DNA from: MADRE3 sp963718195
Lineage (GTDB): Bacteria > Desulfobacterota > Desulfobulbia > Desulfobulbales > Desulfocapsaceae
Assembly (NCBI GenBank): GCA_963718195.1
Contig: CAVQYQ010000006.1
Span: forward strand, 310,001-374,000
Direction: 5' to 3'
Length of the DNA: 64,000 nt
The translations under genes and the position numbers were made by a program. This document shows positions 18,275 to 26,644 of the stretch, one piece after another. A model generated the notes under the pieces. That model saw only the letters and a program-made list of their open reading frames with translations, was not told the DNA's origin and made no database searches. Positions within the stretch are counted from its first letter, which is position 1. Each line of letters opens with the position of its first letter.

Positions 18275-19165
18275 TCAGCTGTTAATAAGTGCCAGCGCCT
18301 CTTTGACCAGCTCATCTCTGAAATCGGCTACAAAACGATTCACATCTTCCTGCCAGGAGTTAAATACCGAAATATCATTTTTTTCCAGGACGCTGTTGTT
18401 GAGGATTGAATTGGCAGGGCGATGGGCAGGTGTCGGGTAATCAGCTGTCGTACAGGGCACAAATGCATGCGGAACCTGCATCTGAGCCAGGAAATAACAT
18501 GCCGCCTCGTACCAGGAGGAGTAACCGTTGGATGTGGTGTGTATCACGCCTCGAAGTGGGAGTTCCAGAAGTTTTTCAATCTGGCGGGCGAGAGTGTGAG
18601 ACCAGGTCAGGGAGCCAAACTGATCGTTGACGATGGTAAACGGGCGATGCGGATCAGAGAGAGCGAGTCTAAGCATGGTCTTTAAAAAGTTTGGGCCATG
18701 AGCGGAGTAGAGCCATGCCGTTCTGAGAATAACCGAATCTTCAGCGTACCTGGTGGTTGCCTGCTCTCCGGCCAGCTTGCTCCGGCCATACTCTGAGAGA
18801 GGGTTTACCGGATCGCCCTCTTCATATGGGATTGGAATTTCCCTGTTGCCGTCGAACACATAATCAGTTGAGATATGGACGACCCTGCACCTGCAGGAGT
18901 TGGCAATCTCTGCAATAGAGCGCGGTCCTTCACTATTAATTTTCCAGGCGATGTCACGCTCTGTCTCACACGCGTCGACAGCGGTGTAGGCGGCGCAATT
19001 GATTACGCAATCGGGCGTAGTCCGCTTAAACCACTTTTCGATACTGCTCCGCTCCCCGATGTCGATATCGGGAAAGTCGATCCCGGTGATCTCATGCGTA
19101 TTCTTAAGAATATTCATACAGTCGGTACCCAGCTGGCCACCACTGCCAATAATCAGTAGCTTCAT
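18275..19165 (-). CDS. rfbD: dTDP-4-dehydrorhamnose reductase
   Basis: This 296-residue short-chain dehydrogenase has the NAD(P)H motif GSGGQLGTD, PDCVINCAAYTAVD, ISTDYVFDG and the catalytic YGRSK. It reduces dTDP-4-keto-L-rhamnose to dTDP-L-rhamnose. Its start overlaps the rfbA stop by four bases, so the two are translationally coupled. The other two pathway genes, rfbB and rfbC, are not in the window. Confidence 0.94.
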   Translation of the reverse strand: MKLLIIGSGGQLGTDCMNILKNTHEITGIDFPDIDIGERSSIEKWFKRTTPDCVINCAAYTAVDACETERDIAWKINSEGPRSIAEIANSCRCRVVHISTDYVFDGNREIPIPYEEGDPVNPLSEYGRSKLAGEQATTRYAEDSVILRTAWLYSAHGPNFLKTMLRLALSDPHRPFTIVNDQFGSLTWSHTLARQIEKLLELPLRGVIHTTSNGYSSWYEAACYFLAQMQVPHAFVPCTTADYPTPAHRPANSILNNSVLEKNDISVFNSWQEDVNRFVADFRDELVKEALALINS

Positions 19166-20055
19166 GAAAAATTGTTCTCTTGAGAGGAGTTATCGCTGAT
19201 GACGTCAATGATGTACTGGCCATACTGGTTTTTAAGCGTATCCTGGGCAAGAACGACCAGTTCGTCAGCGCTGATATATCCAAGCTGGTAGGCAATCTCT
19301 TCAATACAGGCAACCTTGAGTCCCTGTCGCTCCTGTACCGCTTGGACATAACTTGAGGCCTGCTGTAGTGATTCGTGGGTACCGGTGTCCAGCCAGCAGA
19401 ATCCCCTGCCAAGTGGCTGGACCTTGAGGTTACCCCTGCGCAGGTACTCAAGATTTACATCGGTAATCTCCAACTCTCCGCGTGCTGAAGGTTTCACCTG
19501 CTCAGCAATGGCGCAGACCTCATTGTCATAGAAATACAGTCCTGGAACGGCGTATTTTGAGCGCGGAATTTTCGGTTTCTCTTCAATGCCAAGGACATTG
19601 AAGTGTTCGTCAAATTCGACCACACCATAGCGCTGGGGGTCCCGGACCAGGTAGCCGAAGATCAGTCCGCCTGATGTCAGTTGTGAGCTCTGCTGGACGA
19701 TGGAGGTAAATCCTGGGCCAAAAAATATGTTATCTCCGAGAATGAGGCAGACAGAGTCGTTGGCAATAAAAGATTTTCCGATAATGAATGCCTGGGCAAG
19801 CCCATCCGGGCTTGGCTGAACTTCATAGCTGATTGAAAGACCCAATTGTGAACCGTCTCCAAACAGTTCCTGGAAAGAGGGCAAATCGTGGGGGGTCGAT
19901 ATGATCAGGATATCCCTGATACCAGCCAGCATCAGGACAGAGAGCGGGTAGTATATCATCGGTTTGTCGTAGACAGGGATGAGCTGTTTACTCAACACCT
20001 TGGTTAACGGATACAACCTGGTTCCGGATCCTCCTGCGAGTATTATTCCTTTCAT
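19162..20055 (-). CDS. rfbA: Glucose-1-phosphate thymidylyltransferase
   Basis: The 297-residue nucleotidyltransferase has GIILAGGSGTRLYPLTKV, SKQLIPVYDKPMIYYPLSVL, LGDNIFFG, and the EEKPKIPRSKYAVPGLYFYD signature of RmlA. It makes dTDP-glucose from glucose-1-phosphate and dTTP. It overlaps rfbD and diverges from the phosphomannomutase gene, with a 182-base promoter interval. It supplies activated sugar for rhamnose-containing lipopolysaccharide or exopolysaccharide. Confidence 0.96.
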   Translation of the reverse strand: MKGIILAGGSGTRLYPLTKVLSKQLIPVYDKPMIYYPLSVLMLAGIRDILIISTPHDLPSFQELFGDGSQLGLSISYEVQPSPDGLAQAFIIGKSFIANDSVCLILGDNIFFGPGFTSIVQQSSQLTSGGLIFGYLVRDPQRYGVVEFDEHFNVLGIEEKPKIPRSKYAVPGLYFYDNEVCAIAEQVKPSARGELEITDVNLEYLRRGNLKVQPLGRGFCWLDTGTHESLQQASSYVQAVQERQGLKVACIEEIAYQLGYISADELVVLAQDTLKNQYGQYIIDVISDNSSQENNFS

Positions 20056-20237
20056 AAATTCCTGTAATTGTCAGTAAATCTTTACATTAGCATATTGCTG
20101 CGGGTACATTGATTAACAGAAGAGCAATAATTATAGCAACCTTTGAACGGGTTAGATATTACTTTCTTGACTTCAGGGCAAGAATTAATTCCATGTGTAA
20201 AATCACCTCTGGCATGGAAATCAACGGGTGACAGAAA

Positions 20238-21599
20238 ATGAAGCAGAAGATTCCCGCCTGTTTTAAGGCGTATGATGTCAGGGGGCGGATACCTGATCAG
20301 CTCAATAGTGAACTGGCACTGAAGATCGGCAGGGCATACGGCCAACTATATAAACCGTCCAAAGTCGCTCTGGGCCATGATATCAGGCTTTCAAGCCCAG
20401 AACTGACTGCAGCGGTTGCCAGGGGGCTCAACGAGATGGGCGTGGATGTTCTGCATCTCGGGTTGTGCGGTACCGAGGAGGTATACCATGCAGCTTTCAG
20501 TATGGTGGAGCAGGGCGTTGAAGGCGGAATCATGGTAACTGCCAGTCACAACCCGTCTGACTACAATGGCCTGAAATTTGTAACAAGAAATGCCCGGCCG
20601 GTAACGGGAACGAACGGTCTTTTCCGGATGGCAGAGATGATCAGTTCCGGGAGCTTGCCAGAGCCGCTTGCACATCGAGGTGGACAGGAAACCATTTCTG
20701 GTAAGTCCGATTATATAGATCATCTGCTCGGCTATGTTGATACCTCGCGGCTCTCGCCCCTGAAGCTCGTGGTTAACAGTGGCAATGGGTGTGCCGGTGG
20801 CGTTGTTGACCTACTCGATGAGCGCCTGCCGGTTGAGTTTATTCGACTGCACCATGACCCCGACGGCACGTTCCCCAACGGTGTTCCAAACCCTCTGTTA
20901 CCTGAGAATCGTGCCGAGACTGCAGAAAAGGTAATAGCGTCCGGTGCGGATCTTGGAATTGCCTGGGATGGTGATTTCGACAGGTGTTTCTTCTGGGATG
21001 AAAAAGGCAATTTTATCGAAGGCTATTATCTTGTCGGTCTTTTAGCCCTTGAAATGCTCGAGCACGAGCGGGGCGGCAAGATTCTGCATGATCCCCGGCT
21101 GATCTGGAATACTCAGGACCTGGTGGTCGCGGCCGGTGGTCAACCGGTAATGACCCGGACCGGCCATGCACTGATCAAGGAGAAGATGTGGCAGGAGAAC
21201 AGTATCTACGGTGGTGAAATGTCTGCCCATCACTATTTCCGCGACTTCGGTTGTTGCGATTCCGGGATGATCCCCTGGATGCTGGTCTGCTCGATAATCA
21301 GCAGGACAGGATTGCCGCTTTCAGCGCTTGTATCTGAGCGAATGGAGGCTTACCCGGTATCGGGAGAGATTAATTCGGTGGTAGACGATCCGGATGCAGC
21401 GATAGCCCGGGTTGAGCACCATTTCCAGGGTGGTGAAAAAGACGAAATTGACGGCTTGAGCCTTGCCTTCGAGACGTTTCGTTTTAATATTAGAAAGTCT
21501 AACACCGAACCACTGCTCCGGCTCAACGTTGAGAGTAGGGGAGATAAAAGACTGCTGGCAGAAAAAACTGACGAGCTCCTCGGGCTGATTCGGCAATAA
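20238..21599 (+). CDS. manB: Phosphomannomutase/phosphoglucomutase
   Basis: This 453-residue enzyme carries the four alpha-D-phosphohexomutase landmarks: the phosphoserine loop GGIMVTASHNPSDYNGLKFV, the metal loop GIAWDGDFDRCFFW, the sugar-binding GGEMSAHHYFRDFG, and the phosphate-binding loop RKSNTEPLLRLNVES. It interconverts mannose-6- and mannose-1-phosphate, and possibly the glucose forms. It sits 52 bases before manC, so together they feed GDP-mannose synthesis. The symbol follows the pathway context. Confidence 0.92.
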   Translation: MKQKIPACFKAYDVRGRIPDQLNSELALKIGRAYGQLYKPSKVALGHDIRLSSPELTAAVARGLNEMGVDVLHLGLCGTEEVYHAAFSMVEQGVEGGIMVTASHNPSDYNGLKFVTRNARPVTGTNGLFRMAEMISSGSLPEPLAHRGGQETISGKSDYIDHLLGYVDTSRLSPLKLVVNSGNGCAGGVVDLLDERLPVEFIRLHHDPDGTFPNGVPNPLLPENRAETAEKVIASGADLGIAWDGDFDRCFFWDEKGNFIEGYYLVGLLALEMLEHERGGKILHDPRLIWNTQDLVVAAGGQPVMTRTGHALIKEKMWQENSIYGGEMSAHHYFRDFGCCDSGMIPWMLVCSIISRTGLPLSALVSERMEAYPVSGEINSVVDDPDAAIARVEHHFQGGEKDEIDGLSLAFETFRFNIRKSNTEPLLRLNVESRGDKRLLAEKTDELLGLIRQ

Positions 21600-21651
21600 G
21601 CGTTTGTGACCGCTGCCTGTCGGCGGAGCATTGATATTACAGGAGAACTAC

Positions 21652-23067
21652 ATGCAGACAATCCAACCGGTAATTCTAGCCGGAGGCACCGGTTCACGAT
21701 TATGGCCGCTGTCCCGTGAAATGTATCCCAAGCAGCTGTTATCCCTTACAGATCACACCTCGCTCTTGCAGACAACGGTCATGAGGGTGTGTTCTCTTGC
21801 AGGGATGCTGCCCCCCATTATTGTTGTTGGTGAGGAGCATCGATTCATAACCAAATCCCAGCTTGATGAGCTTGGAATCGTTAATGACTACACAATTCTT
21901 CTCGAACCGATTGGACGAAATACGGCCCCGGCGATATCCGGTGCGGTACAGTATATTGTCAACTCACAGGAGCAGAACGGCCAGGTGATCCTGGTAATGC
22001 CGGCTGACCATCTGGTCAGGGATGTTGATGCGTTCGAACAAGCAGTCCGGCAGAGTGCACAGCGTGCGGCCGAGGGTGCGCTTGTGACCTTCGGGATCGA
22101 GCCGGAGCGACCTGAGACCGGATATGGCTATATCGAGCGTGGTGATGGCGGCGTAGTAAAATCATTCAGGGAGAAGCCGCCCGTCAAAGTCGCTGAAAAA
22201 TATCTCGCAGAGGGGAACTATTACTGGAACAGCGGCATGTTTGCTTTCACCGCTGAAACCTTTGTCGAAGAGATGAGACTGCATGCCCCTGCTATTCTCG
22301 AATGCATGGAATCGGCGGTTGCCAAGGGGAACCGGGATGATCGCTTCTTCAGGTTTGGCCTGGAGGAGATGGAGGGGTGTGCTGAGGATTCAATCGATTA
22401 TGCCCTGATGGAAAAGACTGGCCGTGCGGTTGTCGTTACTGCTGATCTTGGCTGGAGTGACATCGGTTCGTGGCAGGCACTCTACGAGGTTTTGGAAAAA
22501 GACGCCGACGGCAATGTCTGCCAGGGGGATGTTCTGCTCGAAGACACCACAAATTCCCTAATCCGCTCAGAGGATATGCTGGTTGCGGCAGTGGGGCTTG
22601 AAGACACCCTGGTGGTCGAAACATCGGATGCCCTGCTGGTCGCACCGCTTTCACGGTCTCAGGATGTGAAGAAGATTGTTGCCGGGCTTAAAAAGGAAAA
22701 ACGTGATGAGTTCCGTTTTCACAAGACTGTTTACCGCCCCTGGGGGAACTATACCGTCTTGTCGGTTGAACCCCGCTATCAGATAAAACGGATAACGGTC
22801 GACCCATCCCAGATCCTGTCTCTGCAGATGCACCATCACCGCCATGAACATTGGGTCGTGGTAAAAGGGACTGCTAAGGTGACAAATGGAGACCAGGTAC
22901 TATTGCTCCATGAAGATCAATCAACCTATATTCCTGCGGGTAATATGCACCGGCTTGAAAACCCGGGAGTTATTCCGCTTGAGCTGATAGAAGTGCAGAT
23001 CGGCAGCTACCTGGGAGAAGACGATATCGTCAGGTTCGAGGATTTATACGGACGAAAGGTCTCATAA
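21652..23067 (+). CDS. manC: Mannose-1-phosphate guanylyltransferase / mannose-6-phosphate isomerase
   Basis: The ~471-residue bifunctional enzyme begins IQPVILAGGTGSRLWPLSRE, with YPKQLLSL and VMPADHLV in the transferase half and FREKPPVKVAEKYL. A cupin-type isomerase half follows: RPWGNYTVL, ITVDPSQILSLQMHHHRHEH, WVVVKGTAKV and YIPAGNMHRLENPG. It isomerises fructose-6-phosphate and makes GDP-mannose. The start at 21652 follows AGGAGAAC; a longer in-frame start at 21631 is not needed. Confidence 0.96.
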   Translation: MQTIQPVILAGGTGSRLWPLSREMYPKQLLSLTDHTSLLQTTVMRVCSLAGMLPPIIVVGEEHRFITKSQLDELGIVNDYTILLEPIGRNTAPAISGAVQYIVNSQEQNGQVILVMPADHLVRDVDAFEQAVRQSAQRAAEGALVTFGIEPERPETGYGYIERGDGGVVKSFREKPPVKVAEKYLAEGNYYWNSGMFAFTAETFVEEMRLHAPAILECMESAVAKGNRDDRFFRFGLEEMEGCAEDSIDYALMEKTGRAVVVTADLGWSDIGSWQALYEVLEKDADGNVCQGDVLLEDTTNSLIRSEDMLVAAVGLEDTLVVETSDALLVAPLSRSQDVKKIVAGLKKEKRDEFRFHKTVYRPWGNYTVLSVEPRYQIKRITVDPSQILSLQMHHHRHEHWVVVKGTAKVTNGDQVLLLHEDQSTYIPAGNMHRLENPGVIPLELIEVQIGSYLGEDDIVRFEDLYGRKVS

Positions 23068-23102
23068 CAGGTGGTGAGCGCGTTCGTCCGTGGGGTGGTG
23101 AG

Positions 23103-23468
23103 CTATTCTGTGCTCTGCATTTTGTCCTTATGCTCATGGAACGCGTCGATATATCGACGTAATATTCTCCGACCTTCTGTTGACATTTTGACAAATTCCA
23201 GGCCGGATACATAGCGGTCACCGGACTTTTCCGTATAGGTGATACGTGCTTGAAGATCGATAAGGTCTTCCTCGACGCCCACTGTAATTTCGAGGGACTC
23301 AGCAGTTGACAAAGAATAAACAGTCTCCAGTTTCAACCCATTGACGCTGACATCCAGTGTTCTGCCCATGGAGTAGCGGCCAACTTTCCCGTCGCTATGG
23401 GTAACAATATAGTCAAGTAAATGTAGAGAATCCCATCTGATAAACTTGCGCTTCTCACCGTGCGGCAT
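23103..23468 (-). CDS. PilZ-domain protein
   Basis: This ~121-residue protein has RKFIRWDSLHLLDY at its N-terminus, a weakened form of the RxxxR motif, and TLDVSVNGLKLETV for the D/NxSxxG motif. Strands LQARITYTEKSGDRYVSGLE complete a PilZ barrel. The RxxxR pair is imperfect, so c-di-GMP affinity is uncertain. The start at 23468 follows AAGGAG, directly downstream of mtnA in the same direction. Confidence 0.75.
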   Translation of the reverse strand: MPHGEKRKFIRWDSLHLLDYIVTHSDGKVGRYSMGRTLDVSVNGLKLETVYSLSTAESLEITVGVEEDLIDLQARITYTEKSGDRYVSGLEFVKMSTEGRRILRRYIDAFHEHKDKMQSTE

Positions 23469-23484
23469 ACAGATCTCCTTGCAG

Positions 23485-24600
23485 TTAACGAGCCGGAACT
23501 GAAGCTGCATGCTCCGGAAACATCGAATGAATAGCTGATTTTTCCGCCGCAACAATTCCTCTTTCCGTGATCAGGGAACTGACGAGGCGGGCAGGTGTCA
23601 CATCGAAACTGTAGTTGACAGCCGTGGTATCGGGTGCGACCAGGGTTACTTCTTCCAATCTGTCTTCTTCTGTGATTCCTGCGATCGTTGTAATTTCTTT
23701 TCCTGACCTTCTTTCTATCGGAATATCACCTCCTCTGTCAAGAGTCCAGTCAAAAGTTGATGATGGAAGGGCCACATAAAATGGTATATTATTGTCCGAA
23801 GCGGCAAGTGCTTTGAGATAGGTTCCTATTTTATTTGCCACATCTCCGGTGTGCGTGGTTCGGTCTGACCCCACAATCACCATGTCTACCTCACCCTGCT
23901 GCATAAGATGTCCGCAACAATTGTCGGTGACCAGTGTATTGTCTATTTTTTCCTGCTGGAGCTCCCAGGCGGTCAGCCTCGCACCCTGGTTCCATGGACG
24001 GGTCTCGCTGACCCATACGTGAATATTTAGTCCTGCATCCCGGGCCGTATAGATTGGTGCGGTTGCACTGCCGATATCGACAAAAGCCAGCCAGCCAGCA
24101 TTACAATGGGTAAGAATGTTAACAACCTCTCTATTCTTTTTCTCCCAGATATCATGAATGAGTTTCATTCCATGCTTGCCGATCTGTCTGCAGAACTCCA
24201 CATCTTCGTCAGCAATAGAGCATGCTTCAATAAAGGTTTTTTCGCGAAGATGCTCTGGTGAGTCAGCAGTGGCCGCTGCGGCAATAACCCGATCCACTGC
24301 CCAGGCAAGGTTTCGGGCGGTCGGTCGGGCAGTCTTCAGGTACTCGCCAGCCTCAAGTAGCGTGTCCCAGCATTGTAAAGAAGGTGCCTGGACTGCCGCC
24401 AGGTACATACCGAACCCCGCAGTTGCACCGATGAGACCGGCACCACGGACAACCATTTCCTGAATTGCAGCGTGGGCGTCCTCGACCCGGGTCAACGTCT
24501 GGGTGACAAAATGGTAGGGAAGGACACGCTGGTCAATGACCTCCACCGCGTTGTCAGCTATGGGCCAGATTGTCCGGTAATGGGTTCCATTGATGTTCAT
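23485..24600 (-). CDS. mtnA: S-methyl-5-thioribose-1-phosphate isomerase
   Basis: This ~371-residue protein is of the MtnA/eIF2B-alpha family. Its signatures are MVVRGAGLIGATAGFGMYLA, LTHCNAGWLAFVDIGSATAP, VWVSETRPWNQGARLTAWEL, MVIVGSDRTTHTGDVANKIG and FYVALPSSTFDW. It converts methylthioribose-1-phosphate to methylthioribulose-1-phosphate in methionine salvage. No other salvage gene is adjacent, so the pathway is split or truncated. The start at 24600 (MNINGTHYRTIW) is preferred; a GTG at 24639 adds 13 residues with no ribosome site. Confidence 0.92.
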   Translation of the reverse strand: MNINGTHYRTIWPIADNAVEVIDQRVLPYHFVTQTLTRVEDAHAAIQEMVVRGAGLIGATAGFGMYLAAVQAPSLQCWDTLLEAGEYLKTARPTARNLAWAVDRVIAAAATADSPEHLREKTFIEACSIADEDVEFCRQIGKHGMKLIHDIWEKKNREVVNILTHCNAGWLAFVDIGSATAPIYTARDAGLNIHVWVSETRPWNQGARLTAWELQQEKIDNTLVTDNCCGHLMQQGEVDMVIVGSDRTTHTGDVANKIGTYLKALAASDNNIPFYVALPSSTFDWTLDRGGDIPIERRSGKEITTIAGITEEDRLEEVTLVAPDTTAVNYSFDVTPARLVSSLITERGIVAAEKSAIHSMFPEHAASVPAR

Positions 24601-25019
24601 GATTCTTTTCAGCTGATTGGTTATCTGGGATGAAAGCACAATTATTCATTGGGCAATTAAAAGCATGTCTGGCATCAAAGGTCAATATTGGAAGGGGATA
24701 TTTCTGGGGTGACTCAGATTTTTGTTGGGAACGAGTTTACCAAAGCTCTTTACAGATTGAATCAATGTCCTGAATAAAAATGAATTGATCAAAACATCAT
24801 GGACGAGCAAATGTGGAATTTATAAGAACTTGTAATAACGATATATTTGTCAAAAGAGAGACAGACTGTTTCACCCAGAGAGGGTAAAAATATATTGAAT
24901 TATGTTCCATTCATGTTATCTTCATGCGGCAATAATGTAAATATGTGACAAAAATGTAACAATAATGTTGAAGCCTGCTCTATCTTGAAGATGTTATTTA
25001 GATTGTAAAGGAGAAGAAA
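24601..25019. promoter_or_regulatory. Divergent mtnA/amtB control region
   Basis: This AT-rich 419-base gap precedes amtB on the plus strand and mtnA on the minus strand. Two TGTAA-type elements (24831-24850 and 24955-24970) resemble elements before glnA. I see no convincing sigma-54 -24/-12 pair. AmtB translation is supported by AAGGAGAAG just before the ATG. Confidence 0.4.
24831..24850 (+). promoter_or_regulatory. Candidate shared operator upstream of amtB
   Basis: TGTAATAACGATATATTTGT closely matches a 21-base stretch before glnA (29254-29274). A second element, TGTAACAATAATGTTG, lies at 24955-24970 and resembles TGTAACATATTGG before glnA. The pairing suggests a common nitrogen regulator, but AT-rich DNA gives chance matches. 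Confidence 0.3.
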
Positions 25020-26240
25020 ATGAACAAAGCTGACACCGCCTTTATCCTCGCCTCTGCTGGTCTTGTCCTGCTGATGACTCCTGGTCTTGCCCTGTTCTAC
25101 GCCGGAATGGTTCGCGGTAAGAACGTGCTGGGTACCATCATGCAGAGTCTCTTTATGATATCGATTATTTCCATCGAGTGGGTCTATCTCGGCTACTCGA
25201 TGTCTTTTGGGCCCACTATCGGCGGGTTCGTCGGAGATCTGTCTTGGTTTGGGCTCAGTGGGGTGACATCTGCGCCAAGTGATGTCTACGCAACAACGAT
25301 TCCGCAGACTGTCTTTATGGTTTACCAGTGCATGTTTGCCATTATTACTCCGGCATTGATTACCGGTGCTTTTGCCGAACGGGTCAAATTTGTACCGTTT
25401 ATTATCTTCTCAGTTCTCTGGGCTGTCCTGGTATACAATCCCGTCTGCCATTGGATCTGGGGGAATGGCGGCTGGCTTGGTTCGATGGGAGTGCTTGATT
25501 TTGCCGGGGGCCTTGTTGTTCATGCCACCTGCGGAATGGCGGCACTTGCCGGAGTGCTGGTGATCGGGCCACGAAGAGGCTACGGCAGAACAAGTTTTAT
25601 GCCCCATAGTTTGCCCATGACAGTCATCGGTACTGGGTTGCTTTGGTTTGGCTGGTTTGGCTTTAACGGGGGGTCCGCCCTGGCAGCAGATGAAGTAGCG
25701 GCAACAGCGTTTGTGGCAACTCATTTTGCAGGTATGGCAGGTATGACAATGTGGGTGGTGATGGAATGGTTGACCCAGGGAAAGCCAACGACACTTGGGG
25801 CGGCCTCCGGGGCAATTGCCGGTCTGGCAACAATTACGCCAACCGCAGGATTTGTTGGCCCGAACGCTGCTATAATTGTCGGGCTTCTCGGAGGAGCACT
25901 CTGTTTTTCAGCAGTGAATTTGAAAGGTCGTCTGAAGCTCGATGATTCCCTTGATGTTGTTGGTATTCACGGTGTCGGTGGTCTGCTGGGGACACTTTGC
26001 CTGGGACTTTTTGCGAGCACTGCAGTGAATCCGGGTGGAGTTGACGGGCTCTTTGCGGGCAATCCAGCTCAGTTGTTTATTCAGCTCAAGGGCGCTGTTA
26101 TCGTAAGTCTCTATGCATTTATTGTAAGTTGGATTATCTTAAAAGTTATTAATGCAACGGTTGGGATGCGGCTTTCTGAAGAAAGTGAGGTTGCAGGGAT
26201 GGATTCAACAGAGCACTCCGAAACTGCTTACAACAACTAG
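25020..26240 (+). CDS. amtB: Ammonium transporter AmtB
   Basis: The 406-residue protein has about 11 membrane segments and Amt landmarks: NKADTAFILASAGLVLLMTP at the start, LFYAGMVRGKNVL, GNGGWLGSMGVLDFAGGLVV, HATCGMAALAGVLVIGPR with the twin-histidine region's first histidine, and DVVGIHGVGGLLGTL with the second. There is no cleavable signal peptide. It conducts ammonium across the inner membrane and is blocked by PII (GlnB) under nitrogen excess. glnB follows 65 bases later in the same operon. Confidence 0.97.
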   Translation: MNKADTAFILASAGLVLLMTPGLALFYAGMVRGKNVLGTIMQSLFMISIISIEWVYLGYSMSFGPTIGGFVGDLSWFGLSGVTSAPSDVYATTIPQTVFMVYQCMFAIITPALITGAFAERVKFVPFIIFSVLWAVLVYNPVCHWIWGNGGWLGSMGVLDFAGGLVVHATCGMAALAGVLVIGPRRGYGRTSFMPHSLPMTVIGTGLLWFGWFGFNGGSALAADEVAATAFVATHFAGMAGMTMWVVMEWLTQGKPTTLGAASGAIAGLATITPTAGFVGPNAAIIVGLLGGALCFSAVNLKGRLKLDDSLDVVGIHGVGGLLGTLCLGLFASTAVNPGGVDGLFAGNPAQLFIQLKGAVIVSLYAFIVSWIILKVINATVGMRLSEESEVAGMDSTEHSETAYNN

Positions 26241-26305
26241 CCTGGGTATTTGTCTCGCATTTTCGGGCTGAAAAAAAGGGGCGGGACATTTGAGAGAGGA
26301 ATGCA

Positions 26306-26644
26306 ATGAAGAAGATAGAGGCGATTATAAAACCGTTCAAGCTTGATGATGTCAAAGATGGGCTGAATGAGCTCGGTATCAAGGGGATGACCATTACTGA
26401 GGTCAAGGGATACGGACGCCAGAAAGGGCACACTGAGGTCTACCGGGGAGCAGAATATGTGGTTGATTTCATTCCAAAGGTGAAAATTGAAATCGTTGTG
26501 CCTGCCGACAGGGTCGACCAGGTGGTCGAAAAAATTCGAGAGTCGGCAAATACAGGAAAGATCGGTGACGGCAAGATTTTCGTGCTTCCAATTGAGCGAA
26601 TTATCCGAGTCAGGACCGGTGAAGAGAATCGTGATGCGGTCTGA
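26306..26644 (+). CDS. glnB: Nitrogen regulatory protein PII
   Basis: This 112-residue PII protein has tyrosine Y51 in YRGAEYVVDF, the site uridylylated by GlnD. It also has the T-loop VKGYGRQKGHTEVYRGAEY and the ATP-binding C-terminal GKIGDGKIFVLPIERIIRVR. It senses 2-oxoglutarate and adenylate charge and controls AmtB. Linkage to amtB would also fit a GlnK label; the distinction is not decidable from sequence alone. It overlaps the glnD start by one base. Confidence 0.96.
   Translation: MKKIEAIIKPFKLDDVKDGLNELGIKGMTITEVKGYGRQKGHTEVYRGAEYVVDFIPKVKIEIVVPADRVDQVVEKIRESANTGKIGDGKIFVLPIERIIRVRTGEENRDAV

Noticed and set aside
24601..25019. Sigma-54 promoter for amtB
   Set aside because: I could not find a TGGCAC-N5-TTGC pair with correct spacing.
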